64,000 bases of DNA from Sphingosinicella sp041916975 (GTDB lineage: Bacteria > Pseudomonadota > Alphaproteobacteria > Sphingomonadales > Sphingomonadaceae), in contig NZ_JAYRYK010000001.1 in the NCBI RefSeq assembly GCF_041916975.1, forward strand, positions 310,001-374,000, written 5' to 3'. Below, piece by piece: positions 19,395 to 28,106 of the stretch (the first letter of the stretch is position 1; every line of letters starts with the position of its first letter). A model generated the notes under the pieces. The model was not told the origin of the DNA, made no database searches, and saw only the letters and a program-made list of their open reading frames with translations. Position numbers and translations under genes: made by a program.

Positions 19395-19424
19395 TCTTTA
19401 GTTGACGTTTACGTAAACGTCAAC
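19395..19424 (-). promoter_or_regulatory. Promoter and 24-bp palindromic operator of the merR-acyl-CoA operon
   Basis: Bases 19401-19424 form a perfect palindrome: GTTGACGTTTAC followed by its exact reverse complement. On the minus strand its first bases supply a -35 TTGACG (19423-19418); 17 bases later TAAAGA (19400-19395) fits a -10. The operator thus covers the spacer and the -35 element. The hisI stop codon (19420-19422) lies inside it. Confidence 0.75.
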
Positions 19425-19740
19425 CTACGCGCGTGAAGAAACAGCTGCGTGCGCCGGTATGGCAAGCGGGCCCAGCAGGCTCCACCTTCAGCCACACGGC
19501 GTCCTTGTCACAGTCGACGAGCACTTCCTTCACCAGCATCGTGTTTCCGCTGGTCGCGCCCTTGTGCCAAAGCTCCTGCCGCGAGCGGGACCAGAAGTGC
19601 GCCTCGCGCGTCTCCAGCGTCTTCGCATACGCTTCGGCGTTCATGTGCGCGACCATGAGCAGCTCGCCGGTGCCGCTGTCGGTCACAATGGCTGTCACCA
19701 GCCCCTTTTCGTCGAATTTCAGATCGGTCATGCCCTGCAT
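19420..19740 (-). CDS. hisI: Phosphoribosyl-AMP cyclohydrolase
   Basis: The zinc enzyme opens the purine ring of phosphoribosyl-AMP in histidine synthesis. The 106-residue single-domain protein shows the family motifs FWSRSRQELWHKGATSGN and DCDKDAVWLKVEPAG, and the metal-ligand cysteines in the DCDKD and ACHTGARSCF segments. A GGAAG ribosome site fits the ATG at 19740. It is divergent from purF and its stop codon is embedded in the MerR operator. Confidence 0.95.
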   Translation of the reverse strand: MQGMTDLKFDEKGLVTAIVTDSGTGELLMVAHMNAEAYAKTLETREAHFWSRSRQELWHKGATSGNTMLVKEVLVDCDKDAVWLKVEPAGPACHTGARSCFFTRVG

Positions 19741-19873
19741 CTAGCGGCTTCCCGGTCCCGGAGGAACCATGCTTTCAGGGTTCAGCAGCCATGCGTTTGT
19801 GACAACCCCGCGACAAACCGGGCAAGGCATCCTATATGAGCCGACGAATCGCCCGCCCGCCACGGAGCGCCCA

Positions 19874-21337
19874 ATGTTTGATATGATTTCGCACCCCTTC
19901 GACGACGACAAGCTGAAGGAGGAATGCGGTATTTTCGGTGTCTGGGGCGCCGAAGGTTCCGCCGCGCTCGCCGCACTCGGCCTGCACGCTCTGCAGCACC
20001 GGGGCCAGGAGGCTGCCGGCATCACCAGCTACGACGGCAAGACCTTCCACAGCCACCGCGCCATGGGCCACGTCGCCGGCAATTTCGACCGCGACGAGGT
20101 GATCCGCGAGCTTCCGGGCGAGGCCGCCATCGGCCACGTCCGCTACTCCACCACCGGCGCCTCGGCGCTCAGGAACGTACAGCCGCTGTTCGCCGAGCTT
20201 TCGTCCGGCGGCTTCGCGGTGGCGCACAACGGCAACATCTCGAACGCAACGCATGTGCGCCGCGAGCTCAACCGCCGCGGCTCGATCTTCCAGTCGACGA
20301 GCGATACCGAAGTTATCATCCACCTCGTCGCCACCTCGACCTACCGCCCCCTGCTCGACCGCGTCATCGACGCGCTGAAACAGGTGGAAGGCGCTTACAG
20401 CCTCGTGATGCTGACGAACGAGGGCCTCATCGCCTGCCGCGATCCGCTCGGCATCCGCCCGCTCGTCCTCGGCCGCCGCGATGATGCGTATATCCTCGCC
20501 TCCGAAACCGTCGCGCTCGATGTCGTCGGCGCCACGTACCTGCGCCAGATCGAGCCCGGCGAGATGGTCGTCATCAACGAAAAGGGCCTGCGCTCGCTGC
20601 GCCCCTTCCAGGCGCAGCGCCCGCGCCCCTGCATTTTCGAGCACGTCTATTTCTCGCGCCCCGATTCGCTGCTGGACGGCCTTTCGGTCTATCAGGTCCG
20701 CAAGAACATCGGCGCGCAGCTCGCCATGGAGAGCCCCGTCGATGCCGACGTGGTGATCCCGGTGCCGGACAGCGGCAACCCCGCCGCCATCGGCTACGCC
20801 CAGCAATCGGGGCTCCCGTTTGAGCTTGGCATCATCCGCTCGCACTACGTGGGCCGTACCTTCATTCAGCCGGGCGACGCCATCCGCAACCTCGGCGTCA
20901 AGCTGAAGCACAACGCCAACCGCCCGGTCATTCAGGGCAAGCGCGTCGTGCTCATCGACGATTCGATCGTACGCGGCACCACTTCGGTGAAGATCGTGCA
21001 GATGATGCGCGAGGCGGGCGCGGCAGAGGTGCACATGCGCATCGCCTCCCCGCCCACGCGGCACAGCTGCTTTTACGGCGTCGACACGCCGGAGCGCGCG
21101 AAGCTCCTCGCCGCGCAGATGGATGTCCAGCGGATGCGCGACTACATCAAGGTCGACAGCCTCGCCTTCCTCTCGATCGACGGCCTCTACAAGGCGCTCG
21201 GGGAGGACATGCGCGTCGAGGAAACCCCGCAGTATTGCGACGCCTGCTTCACCGGCGAGTACCCGACACGCCTCACCGATTACGAGGAATCCGCCGCCGA
21301 CGACCAACTCGTCCTGCTGGCAGAGCGCGCAGGCTAA
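19874..21337 (+). CDS. purF: Amidophosphoribosyltransferase
   Basis: The enzyme transfers ammonia from glutamine to PRPP to make phosphoribosylamine, the committed step of purine synthesis. In the 487-residue protein the nucleophile Cys18 (EECGIFG) would become residue 1 after propeptide removal. The glutaminase part carries GHVRYSTTG, and the PRTase part carries VVLIDDSIVRGTTS for PRPP. The ATG at 19874 follows GGAG at proper spacing; upstream in-frame sequence is not part of the family. An SDR gene starts two bases after the stop. Confidence 0.97.
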   Translation: MFDMISHPFDDDKLKEECGIFGVWGAEGSAALAALGLHALQHRGQEAAGITSYDGKTFHSHRAMGHVAGNFDRDEVIRELPGEAAIGHVRYSTTGASALRNVQPLFAELSSGGFAVAHNGNISNATHVRRELNRRGSIFQSTSDTEVIIHLVATSTYRPLLDRVIDALKQVEGAYSLVMLTNEGLIACRDPLGIRPLVLGRRDDAYILASETVALDVVGATYLRQIEPGEMVVINEKGLRSLRPFQAQRPRPCIFEHVYFSRPDSLLDGLSVYQVRKNIGAQLAMESPVDADVVIPVPDSGNPAAIGYAQQSGLPFELGIIRSHYVGRTFIQPGDAIRNLGVKLKHNANRPVIQGKRVVLIDDSIVRGTTSVKIVQMMREAGAAEVHMRIASPPTRHSCFYGVDTPERAKLLAAQMDVQRMRDYIKVDSLAFLSIDGLYKALGEDMRVEETPQYCDACFTGEYPTRLTDYEESAADDQLVLLAERAG

Positions 21338-21338
21338 T

Positions 21339-22010
21339 ATGAGCGACATGGAAAAACCCGTCGCGCTCGTCACGGGCGCCAGCCGCGGCATCGGCGCAGC
21401 GACAGCGAAGGCGCTTGCCGCCGACGGTTATCACGTGCTTCTGACCGCACGCACCGAAGGCGGACTGGAAGCGACCGAAACCGCGATTCACGACGCGGGC
21501 GGCACCGCCACCATCGCGCCGTTCGACGTCACCGACAGCGATGCTGTCGACCGGCTCGCGCAGGCGGTCGGCGGACGCTGGGCGCGGCTCGACGCGCTGG
21601 TACTGAACGCCGGCATCCTCGGCGATCTCATGCCCATCAGCCACATGGAGCCGAAGGACTTCGAGAAGCTCTTCAAGACGAACGTCACGGCGAACTACCG
21701 CTTGATCCGCGCCTTCGATCCGCTGCTGCGCGCAAGCAAAGATGCCCACGTGGTGGCGGTGACCTCCACCGTCGCGGAAACGCCTCGCGCCTATTGGGGC
21801 GCCTATGCCGCCACGAAGGCCGCGCTTGCGAACCTTGTGGAAACCTACGGGCTCGAGGTTGCCACGATCAGCAAGGTCAGGACGCACATCTACAACCCCG
21901 GCGGCACGGCCACGGCGATGCGTGCGAAGGCCTACCCTGGCGAAAATCCGGCCACGCTGAAGACTCCGGAAACCGCAGCAGCGGAGATCGCAGCCCTGCT
22001 CAAGGCTTGA
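21339..22010 (+). CDS. Short-chain dehydrogenase/reductase
   Basis: The 223-residue classical SDR has the NAD(P) motif TGASRGIG at residues 12-19, NAG in LVLNAGILG, a catalytic Ser in VTSTVAE and YAATK as the YxxxK pair. The substrate cannot be inferred. It starts immediately after the purF stop (TAATATG), so the two are probably co-translated. The 3' end overlaps the convergent GGDEF-EAL gene by 11 bases. Confidence 0.9.
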   Translation: MSDMEKPVALVTGASRGIGAATAKALAADGYHVLLTARTEGGLEATETAIHDAGGTATIAPFDVTDSDAVDRLAQAVGGRWARLDALVLNAGILGDLMPISHMEPKDFEKLFKTNVTANYRLIRAFDPLLRASKDAHVVAVTSTVAETPRAYWGAYAATKAALANLVETYGLEVATISKVRTHIYNPGGTATAMRAKAYPGENPATLKTPETAAAEIAALLKA

Positions 22011-24180
22011 AGCCGCCGGCAGCGTTTCCGGCATATCGGCTGATGAAGGTCTCGCCAAAGGCATCGGCGGGGATCGGCCGCCCCATCAGGAAGCCCTGAA
22101 TCTCGTTGCAACCGGCAACGCGCAGCAATTCGCACTGCGTTTCCGTCTCGACGCCTTCGGCGATCACGTCGAGCGCAAAGCCGCGCGCAAGGTCCATGAT
22201 CGCGGCGACAATGGCGCGGTCGCTGCCGGAATCGACCATGCCCTGCACGAAGCTCTTGTCGATCTTGATGTGCGTCAGCGGATAGGTCTTGAGCAGGCTC
22301 AGTGACGCATAGCCGGTGCCGTAATCGTCGAACGCAAGCCGCACGCCCATCTCGCGGAGCACGCGCAGCGGCGGCAGTGTCTTTTCCTCGCGGTCGAGGA
22401 CGATGTTTTCGGTGATCTCCAGCTCCAGCGCCTCGGGCGGCAGCAGATGCCGCGCGAGCGTGGCGCGCACGATGTCGACAAGATCGCCGTCGCGGAACTG
22501 CGCCGCGAACAGGTTCACCGCGATGCGGAAGTCCGCCACGCCTTGGCTCCGCCACAGCGCCGCCTGACAGCAGGCCGCATCGAGAATCCGCGTACCCACC
22601 GCCGCGCCGAGCGATCCCGCTTCGAGTGCGGGCAGAAACGCGCCGGGTTGCAGCAGGCCAAGCTCGGGGTGCTGCCAGCGGAGCAACGCCTCCGCGCCGG
22701 TGAGCGTGCCATCCGAAAGCCTGAACTGCGGCTGATAGTGCAGCACGAACTCATCGCGCTCCTCGGCGCGGTGCAGCGCGGCGTCGCTGTCCCGTCGGGC
22801 GGCGGCGGCCATGCGCAGCGAGGGGATAAACACGAAAGCGCGGCCACCGCCTTCGCTTTTGGCCTGAAACAGCGCCAGGTCCGCGTTTGCAGCCAGCGCG
22901 CGCACGTCGCCGGCGTGGAGCGGGCTCATCGCGATCCCGGCGCTGCATCCGATGCGGACATCCTGCCCGGCAACACGGATCGGCACGCCGAGATCGGCGA
23001 TCGCGCCTTCCACGACCTCCTGCACCGCCTCGCGGTCCTCGACGCCGACGAGCAGCATTGCGAACTCATCGCCGCCGATACGTGCCACTACATCCTGCGG
23101 CCCTGCCCGGTCGGCAAGCCGGGTCGCCACCTCTCGCAGAAGCGCGTCACCGGCTTCATGGCCGAGCGTGTTGTTGACGTCGTTGAAACCGTCGAGATCG
23201 ATGATCGCCATCGCCGCGGCCTTGCCCGCGCGGATCGCCTCGTCGGCACGGCGGTAGATGAGGTTGCGGTTGGCAAGACCGGTCAGCGTGTCGAAATTGG
23301 CGAGGCGGTTCAGCGCCTCCTCCTGCGCGCGGCGTTCGGTCACGTCGCGCACGATGGCGCCAAAGTGACGATTGCCGCCTTCGGTCCAACTCGACCAGGC
23401 GAACTCCACCGGGAAGCGTGAGCCGTCCTTGCGGATGCCGGTATATTCCCGGCAGTCCGCGCCGCTCGCCGCCACCACGCCCGCAAGCACGCCGCGTGCC
23501 GTTTCGCGGATCGGCGCCCACTCCTCTTCGGGGATCAGCATATCGAGCGAACGGCCGATCGCCTCGTCCGCGCGGTAGCCGAGCATCACCTCGGCAGCCG
23601 CATTCCACGCCGTGATGTCGAGATCGCGGTCGAAGCAGATGATGGCATTGGGCGATGTCGCCGCGCTATTTTCAAACGGCGTACGTCCACCGCTTTCGGC
23701 CACTTCCAGCCGCCTCAGCTCCAGCCGCTCGGTGGCGACACGCGCCAGCTCCTTCAGCCGCATCCGGTCGCCGGGCGTGAACACGCGGTGGGGCTTCGTA
23801 TCGATCACGCACAGCGCGCCCAGCGCATGGCCGGAGGGCGCACGAATGGGCACGCCCGCGTAAAACCGTACCGGGTCTTCGCCGGTGGCCAGCGGATTGT
23901 CGAAAAAACGCGGGTCCTGCAGCGTATCGGGCACGACAAGCACTTCGTCCTGCGTGATGACGTGCGCGCAGAATGAAACCTCGCGACGCATGTCCGTATC
24001 GCCGATACCGTGGCTTGCCGCGAAGAATACATGGTCGCTGCCGATAAGATTCACAGCGGCGACGGGCATATCGAACAGCCGCGTCGCGATCTCGACAACA
24101 GGATCGAGGCTGGGCAGCCCGCCTTTTCCTTCGAGATCATACGCGTTGAGCGCCGCGAGACGCTCTTCTTCATCCGCCAT
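22000..24180 (-). CDS. GAF-PAS-GGDEF-EAL cyclic-di-GMP signalling protein
   Basis: The 726-residue protein has a GAF domain (about 10-165), a PAS domain with PAC region (about 175-300), a GGDEF domain and an EAL domain. The cyclase motif is intact (ARIGGDEFAM), but the RxxD inhibitory site just before it is absent (GPQD). The phosphodiesterase residues look intact: AEALLRW, LEITE, FDDYGTGYAS and AEGVETE. Either activity could therefore operate. No membrane helix or signal peptide is seen, so it is probably cytosolic. The start at 24180 (MADEEERL) fits the GAF family; earlier in-frame starts at 24285 and 24294 exist. Confidence 0.9.
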   Translation of the reverse strand: MADEEERLAALNAYDLEGKGGLPSLDPVVEIATRLFDMPVAAVNLIGSDHVFFAASHGIGDTDMRREVSFCAHVITQDEVLVVPDTLQDPRFFDNPLATGEDPVRFYAGVPIRAPSGHALGALCVIDTKPHRVFTPGDRMRLKELARVATERLELRRLEVAESGGRTPFENSAATSPNAIICFDRDLDITAWNAAAEVMLGYRADEAIGRSLDMLIPEEEWAPIRETARGVLAGVVAASGADCREYTGIRKDGSRFPVEFAWSSWTEGGNRHFGAIVRDVTERRAQEEALNRLANFDTLTGLANRNLIYRRADEAIRAGKAAAMAIIDLDGFNDVNNTLGHEAGDALLREVATRLADRAGPQDVVARIGGDEFAMLLVGVEDREAVQEVVEGAIADLGVPIRVAGQDVRIGCSAGIAMSPLHAGDVRALAANADLALFQAKSEGGGRAFVFIPSLRMAAAARRDSDAALHRAEERDEFVLHYQPQFRLSDGTLTGAEALLRWQHPELGLLQPGAFLPALEAGSLGAAVGTRILDAACCQAALWRSQGVADFRIAVNLFAAQFRDGDLVDIVRATLARHLLPPEALELEITENIVLDREEKTLPPLRVLREMGVRLAFDDYGTGYASLSLLKTYPLTHIKIDKSFVQGMVDSGSDRAIVAAIMDLARGFALDVIAEGVETETQCELLRVAGCNEIQGFLMGRPIPADAFGETFISRYAGNAAGGFKP

Positions 24181-24360
24181 GGCAGATGGACACCGCACCG
24201 TCTTCCCCCCTGCTTTCACACCTTCATTATCTACATCAGTATGACAAATGATGAATGCACGGGCCAGAGCATTGATTAGGCGCATATTTTCCAAATAGAG
24301 AATAACTTGCCCAAACAGGAATCGGGGTTATGGTCACGGCAGGATCATAGGGGAATTCAC

Positions 24361-26283
24361 ATGCTCGTACGCCGCTGTCTCGCCGCTCTCCTCGCCTCCA
24401 CGCTCGCCGCAGCAGCGCTGCCTGCAGCCGCAGAAACCCTGCCGACGAGCGACATTCCCGCCGATTTCAAGCCCTCTGACGACGTCAAGGACTTCACGAT
24501 CCGCGAGGTGCAGATCCCGATGCGCGACGGCGTGAAGCTGCACGTCAATCTCGTCATCCCCAAGGGCGCGAAGAACGCTCCGATCATCTTCTCGCGCACG
24601 CCCTATTCGGCGGACAGGGCGATCACCGGCCTTCCCTCCAACACCTACAAGCTGGCGCTTCCCGTCACCTATGCCGAGCTTGCCGACGCGGGCTACATCA
24701 TCGCGGTGCAGGACGTACGGGGCCGTTTTCGCTCCGAAGGGGATTATGTCGTCGCCCGCCCGCTCGTCGGCCCGCTCAACCCCGCCAACACCGATCATTC
24801 GACGGACACGTGGGACAGCATCGACTGGCTCGTGAAGAACGTGCAGGAGACGAACGGCAAGGTCGGCACCATCGGCGTCAGCTACGGCGGCTTCACGACG
24901 CTTATGAGCCTCGTGAACCCGCACCCGGCGCTCGGCGCTGCGGTACCGATCAATCCGCTCGTCGACGGCTGGATTGGCGACGATTGGTTCCACAACGGCG
25001 CCTATCGCCAAAGCTTCCTCGACTGGGTCTACCGGATGACCGCCGACAAGTCCTCGAAGTACGCGCTGCAGTTCGACCGCTACGACACCTATGAAAGCTG
25101 GCTCAGTGCCGGCTCCGCAAGCGGCATGGCGAAGGTGCTCGGCATCGAAGAGTTCCCCATCTTCAAGAAGGCCGCCGCACACCCGGCCTACGATGAATAC
25201 TGGAAAGGCCAGGCGCTCGACAAAATCCTCGCCAAGGAACCGCTGAAGGTGCCGACGCTCCACGTCCACAGCCTCTGGGATCAGGAAGACATTTACGGCG
25301 CCCCCGCCGTCTACAAGGCGATGGAGGCGAAGGACGCCGGCAACGGCGGCAACTACATGATTATCGGCCCGTGGCAGCACGGCCAGAGCAACATGGCGAG
25401 CGGCACCAAGCTCGGCGCCATCGATTTCGGCAGCAACACCTCGGCCTGGTATCGCAGCGAAGTGCTGATCCCCTTCTTCGACGCGCACCTAAAGAACGAC
25501 GCGCCAAAGGCCGATCTCGCGCCCGTCACGGCGTTCGAAACCGGCGCCAACGTCTGGCACCGCTACGACCGCTGGCCGATCTCCTGCGCGAGCGGCTGCC
25601 CCTCGCAGTCGAAGCCGATCTACCTGCAGGCGAACGGCGCGCTCGGCTGGAAGACGCCCACGGTGCGCGTCGCCTTCTCCGAATATGTGTCCGATCCTGC
25701 GCGCCCGGTGACGTACCGCGAGCGCCCGATCCTCTCCACATACAATCCCAACACGTCATGGGGCCGCTGGCTGGTGGACGATCAGCGCTTCGCCGAAGCG
25801 CGGCCCGACGTCGTCACCTTCGTCAGCGAGGTACTCACTGAAGACGTGCGCCTCGCGGGCCAGCCGATCGCGAAGTTTTTCGCCTCCACGAGCGGTACGG
25901 ACAGCGACTGGGTGGTGAAGCTGATCGACGTCTACCCGGCGGAGTATGCCCCCGCTCCGGAAATGGCGGGCTACGAACTTGCGGTCTCGATGGACATCCT
26001 CCGCGGCCGCTACCGCGACGACCCGTCGAAGCCCACCGCCATCCCCGCGAACAAGGTCGTCCCCTACGAGATCAAGCTGCCGGACGTGAGCCACAGGTTC
26101 CTGAAGGGCCACCGCATCATGGTGCAGATCCAGTCCAGCTGGTTCCCCCTCTACGACCGCAACCCGCAGACCTTCGTGCCCAACATCTTCTTCGCGAAGC
26201 CGGAGGACTACAAGAAGGCCACGCAGCGCATCTACACCTCGGCGCAGTACCCGAGCCGAATCGAACTGCCGATCGTCGAGTAA
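24361..26283 (+). CDS. Secreted CocE/NonD-family hydrolase (peptidase S15-like, alpha-amino-acid ester hydrolase type)
   Basis: The 640-residue protein has a signal peptide (MLVRRCLAALLASTLAAAA, cleaved near AAAETL). An alpha/beta hydrolase domain follows, with nucleophile elbow GVSYGG and a helical cap. The C-terminal jelly-roll domain contains the HRIMVQIQSSWFPLYDRN signature of the family. Relatives cleave esters or amides such as beta-lactam side chains or cocaine; the natural substrate here is unknown. AGGGGAA precedes the ATG at 24361, which is chosen over 24307 because it starts the signal peptide. The gene is divergent from the cyclic-di-GMP gene across 180 bases with no gene. Confidence 0.9.
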   Translation: MLVRRCLAALLASTLAAAALPAAAETLPTSDIPADFKPSDDVKDFTIREVQIPMRDGVKLHVNLVIPKGAKNAPIIFSRTPYSADRAITGLPSNTYKLALPVTYAELADAGYIIAVQDVRGRFRSEGDYVVARPLVGPLNPANTDHSTDTWDSIDWLVKNVQETNGKVGTIGVSYGGFTTLMSLVNPHPALGAAVPINPLVDGWIGDDWFHNGAYRQSFLDWVYRMTADKSSKYALQFDRYDTYESWLSAGSASGMAKVLGIEEFPIFKKAAAHPAYDEYWKGQALDKILAKEPLKVPTLHVHSLWDQEDIYGAPAVYKAMEAKDAGNGGNYMIIGPWQHGQSNMASGTKLGAIDFGSNTSAWYRSEVLIPFFDAHLKNDAPKADLAPVTAFETGANVWHRYDRWPISCASGCPSQSKPIYLQANGALGWKTPTVRVAFSEYVSDPARPVTYRERPILSTYNPNTSWGRWLVDDQRFAEARPDVVTFVSEVLTEDVRLAGQPIAKFFASTSGTDSDWVVKLIDVYPAEYAPAPEMAGYELAVSMDILRGRYRDDPSKPTAIPANKVVPYEIKLPDVSHRFLKGHRIMVQIQSSWFPLYDRNPQTFVPNIFFAKPEDYKKATQRIYTSAQYPSRIELPIVE

Positions 26284-26312
26284 ACCGCCGGGACGGGAGA
26301 CCGCCGTGCGCG

Positions 26313-28088
26313 CTAGTCGCGAACGGCAGCTGTGGCCCCGGTAATCACGCGCCCGCCGGTGATGAGACCGAAGGATCCGGCCATCTCTTCCCCGTTCGGC
26401 CCGAAGAAGCGCATGTAAATATCGCCCACGGAGCTCCCGGACTTCGTCAGCCCGGTCAGAAAGGCGCTGTCCGCCAACCCCGTACCCGCCACCAGATCGA
26501 ACTGGCCGAAATCGACGGTCGAGCCGCCTGCACGGTCAGCGCCCTGAAGTCTCAGCCAGCCGCCGTACGCCTGCGAGGCGAAATCGATCTGGAATTGCGA
26601 CGTGCCGGTCACGGCGAGTTGCTGCTGCGCACCCGCACTGCCCGCCGCACCGATGACGATGCCGTTATAGGTCGCGGTTCCCGTCCGCCCGAGAAGAACC
26701 CCCGGCGCCGTCTCCAGTCCATAGCTGAGGAACGTCCGGGTGATGTCGTTCGCGTCCGCGGTTTCCTTGAAGCGGGCATATTCGCCGAAGCTGGCGTAGG
26801 TCAGTTCGATCTCGCCGGGGCCATCGGGCTTGTAGAGCGACATCTCGATCGTCTCGCCGCCCACCGTTTTCCGGTAAACCGTGTATGCGTCGGCGCTGCC
26901 GTCCACACGGTCCGTTGCGGCGAATTCCACTTCGGAGCCATCTGCACCGGAAATCGCGTAACGGCCGTCGGTGTAATAAAACAGGCCCTTCGTCAGCAGC
27001 CTGGCTTCGGACGTGCCGTCGTCGGTTCCATCCTTGAGCTGGAGCCCGCTGTATTCGCCGCCCAGCGCGTAGAGGCCCATGTTGTGATCGAGGTCCGTCA
27101 GCGTGATATTCCGGTCGGGCGCGGTGGGATTGGCGGCCGTGAAGCCGCCCACGACCGTACCGCCGCTGCCGTTGTCACCGGTGAACACGCCGCCGGCCTC
27201 TTGCGCTTCGGGGCCATAAAAGCGTCCATTCAGCTGGCCCGCGACGGGATCGAGCGACCCCTCATAGCGGAATGTGCCTGAAAACCGGCCATCGCCGGAA
27301 TCGAGCGTGCCTGCCGCGCGGAAGGACAAGGCGCCCGTCACCCCGGCGCCGGTCACGAAGTAGTATTCCTGAAGGTTCGTATCGATCGTGAACGTGCTGC
27401 GGTCGAAGTCGAACACGGTCGGCCCAGTCCCCGCAAATGTCAGCGGATCGCGGCCGACCTGCGTGGTTAGCCCGAACACGTCCGTCGTGTACTGCGCGGA
27501 GCCCATGCGCGGCACTGCGACGGTCTCGGTCGGAAAGCCATAAACGAACACGTCGAAGGCCGTGTTCTGCAGGCTGCCACTGCGCGTGTTGGACTGCCAG
27601 AACCCAAGACCCACAAAACGCGTCCTGAGATCGGATGTGTACGACGTGTCGATGAGCGTAAGCGCTTCGGAAGACCCGGTTGTCGTGACGACATACCGGC
27701 GGTCCGCATCGCTGCTGGTCGCCACGCGGTCAGCGGGCGAGAAGCTCTGGGTGATGCCGTCGCGGGTCATCGTATAGGTGCCGGTCCCCGCGTTGAAGGA
27801 GATGCTGATCTCCCCCAGGTTCACGGACGTATTTTGGACGATCCCCTCGGGCATCTGAAGCGACACCGTGTTCCGGCTCGAAGGTCCGGTGAAGGTCTGG
27901 CTCTCGACAAGGTCCGCGATATCAGGGTCGGGAGCCGGGGTCGGGGTGGGTGTCGGCGTAGGTGTCGGGGTTGGTGTGGGCGCTGGCGGTGTCGTCGTCA
28001 CGCCTCCCCCTCCGCCGCCTCCGCAGGCCGCAAGCAGGAGAGAAACCGCGCCAAGGGGCGCCCATTTTACCCGTCCAATCGACTTCAT
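26313..28088 (-). CDS. TbpB-like surface lipoprotein, probable SLAM substrate
   Basis: The 591-residue protein starts with a lipoprotein signal peptide and lipobox LLAAC (Cys22), followed by a run of Gly and a Pro-Thr repeat tether at about residues 30-55. The remainder is beta-rich. It contains two TbpB-type barrel signatures, FYGPEAQEAGGVFTG near residue 293 and FFGPNGEEMAGSFG near 564, as in transferrin-binding-protein-like lipoproteins. A GGGAG ribosome site precedes the ATG. It begins 18 bases after the SLAM-like gene, so the pair forms an export unit and its substrate. The ligand bound at the surface is unknown; transferrin is not implied. Confidence 0.8.
   Translation of the reverse strand: MKSIGRVKWAPLGAVSLLLAACGGGGGGGVTTTPPAPTPTPTPTPTPTPTPAPDPDIADLVESQTFTGPSSRNTVSLQMPEGIVQNTSVNLGEISISFNAGTGTYTMTRDGITQSFSPADRVATSSDADRRYVVTTTGSSEALTLIDTSYTSDLRTRFVGLGFWQSNTRSGSLQNTAFDVFVYGFPTETVAVPRMGSAQYTTDVFGLTTQVGRDPLTFAGTGPTVFDFDRSTFTIDTNLQEYYFVTGAGVTGALSFRAAGTLDSGDGRFSGTFRYEGSLDPVAGQLNGRFYGPEAQEAGGVFTGDNGSGGTVVGGFTAANPTAPDRNITLTDLDHNMGLYALGGEYSGLQLKDGTDDGTSEARLLTKGLFYYTDGRYAISGADGSEVEFAATDRVDGSADAYTVYRKTVGGETIEMSLYKPDGPGEIELTYASFGEYARFKETADANDITRTFLSYGLETAPGVLLGRTGTATYNGIVIGAAGSAGAQQQLAVTGTSQFQIDFASQAYGGWLRLQGADRAGGSTVDFGQFDLVAGTGLADSAFLTGLTKSGSSVGDIYMRFFGPNGEEMAGSFGLITGGRVITGATAAVRD
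27927..27992 (-). repeat. Pro-Thr hexanucleotide repeat tract in the lipoprotein tether
   Basis: About seven Pro-Thr units are encoded by imperfect 6-base repeats of the CCNACN type. Variation in unit number by slippage would lengthen or shorten the tether without shifting the frame. Confidence 0.7.
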
Positions 28089-28106
28089 TACGCTACTCCC
28101 AGCCCA

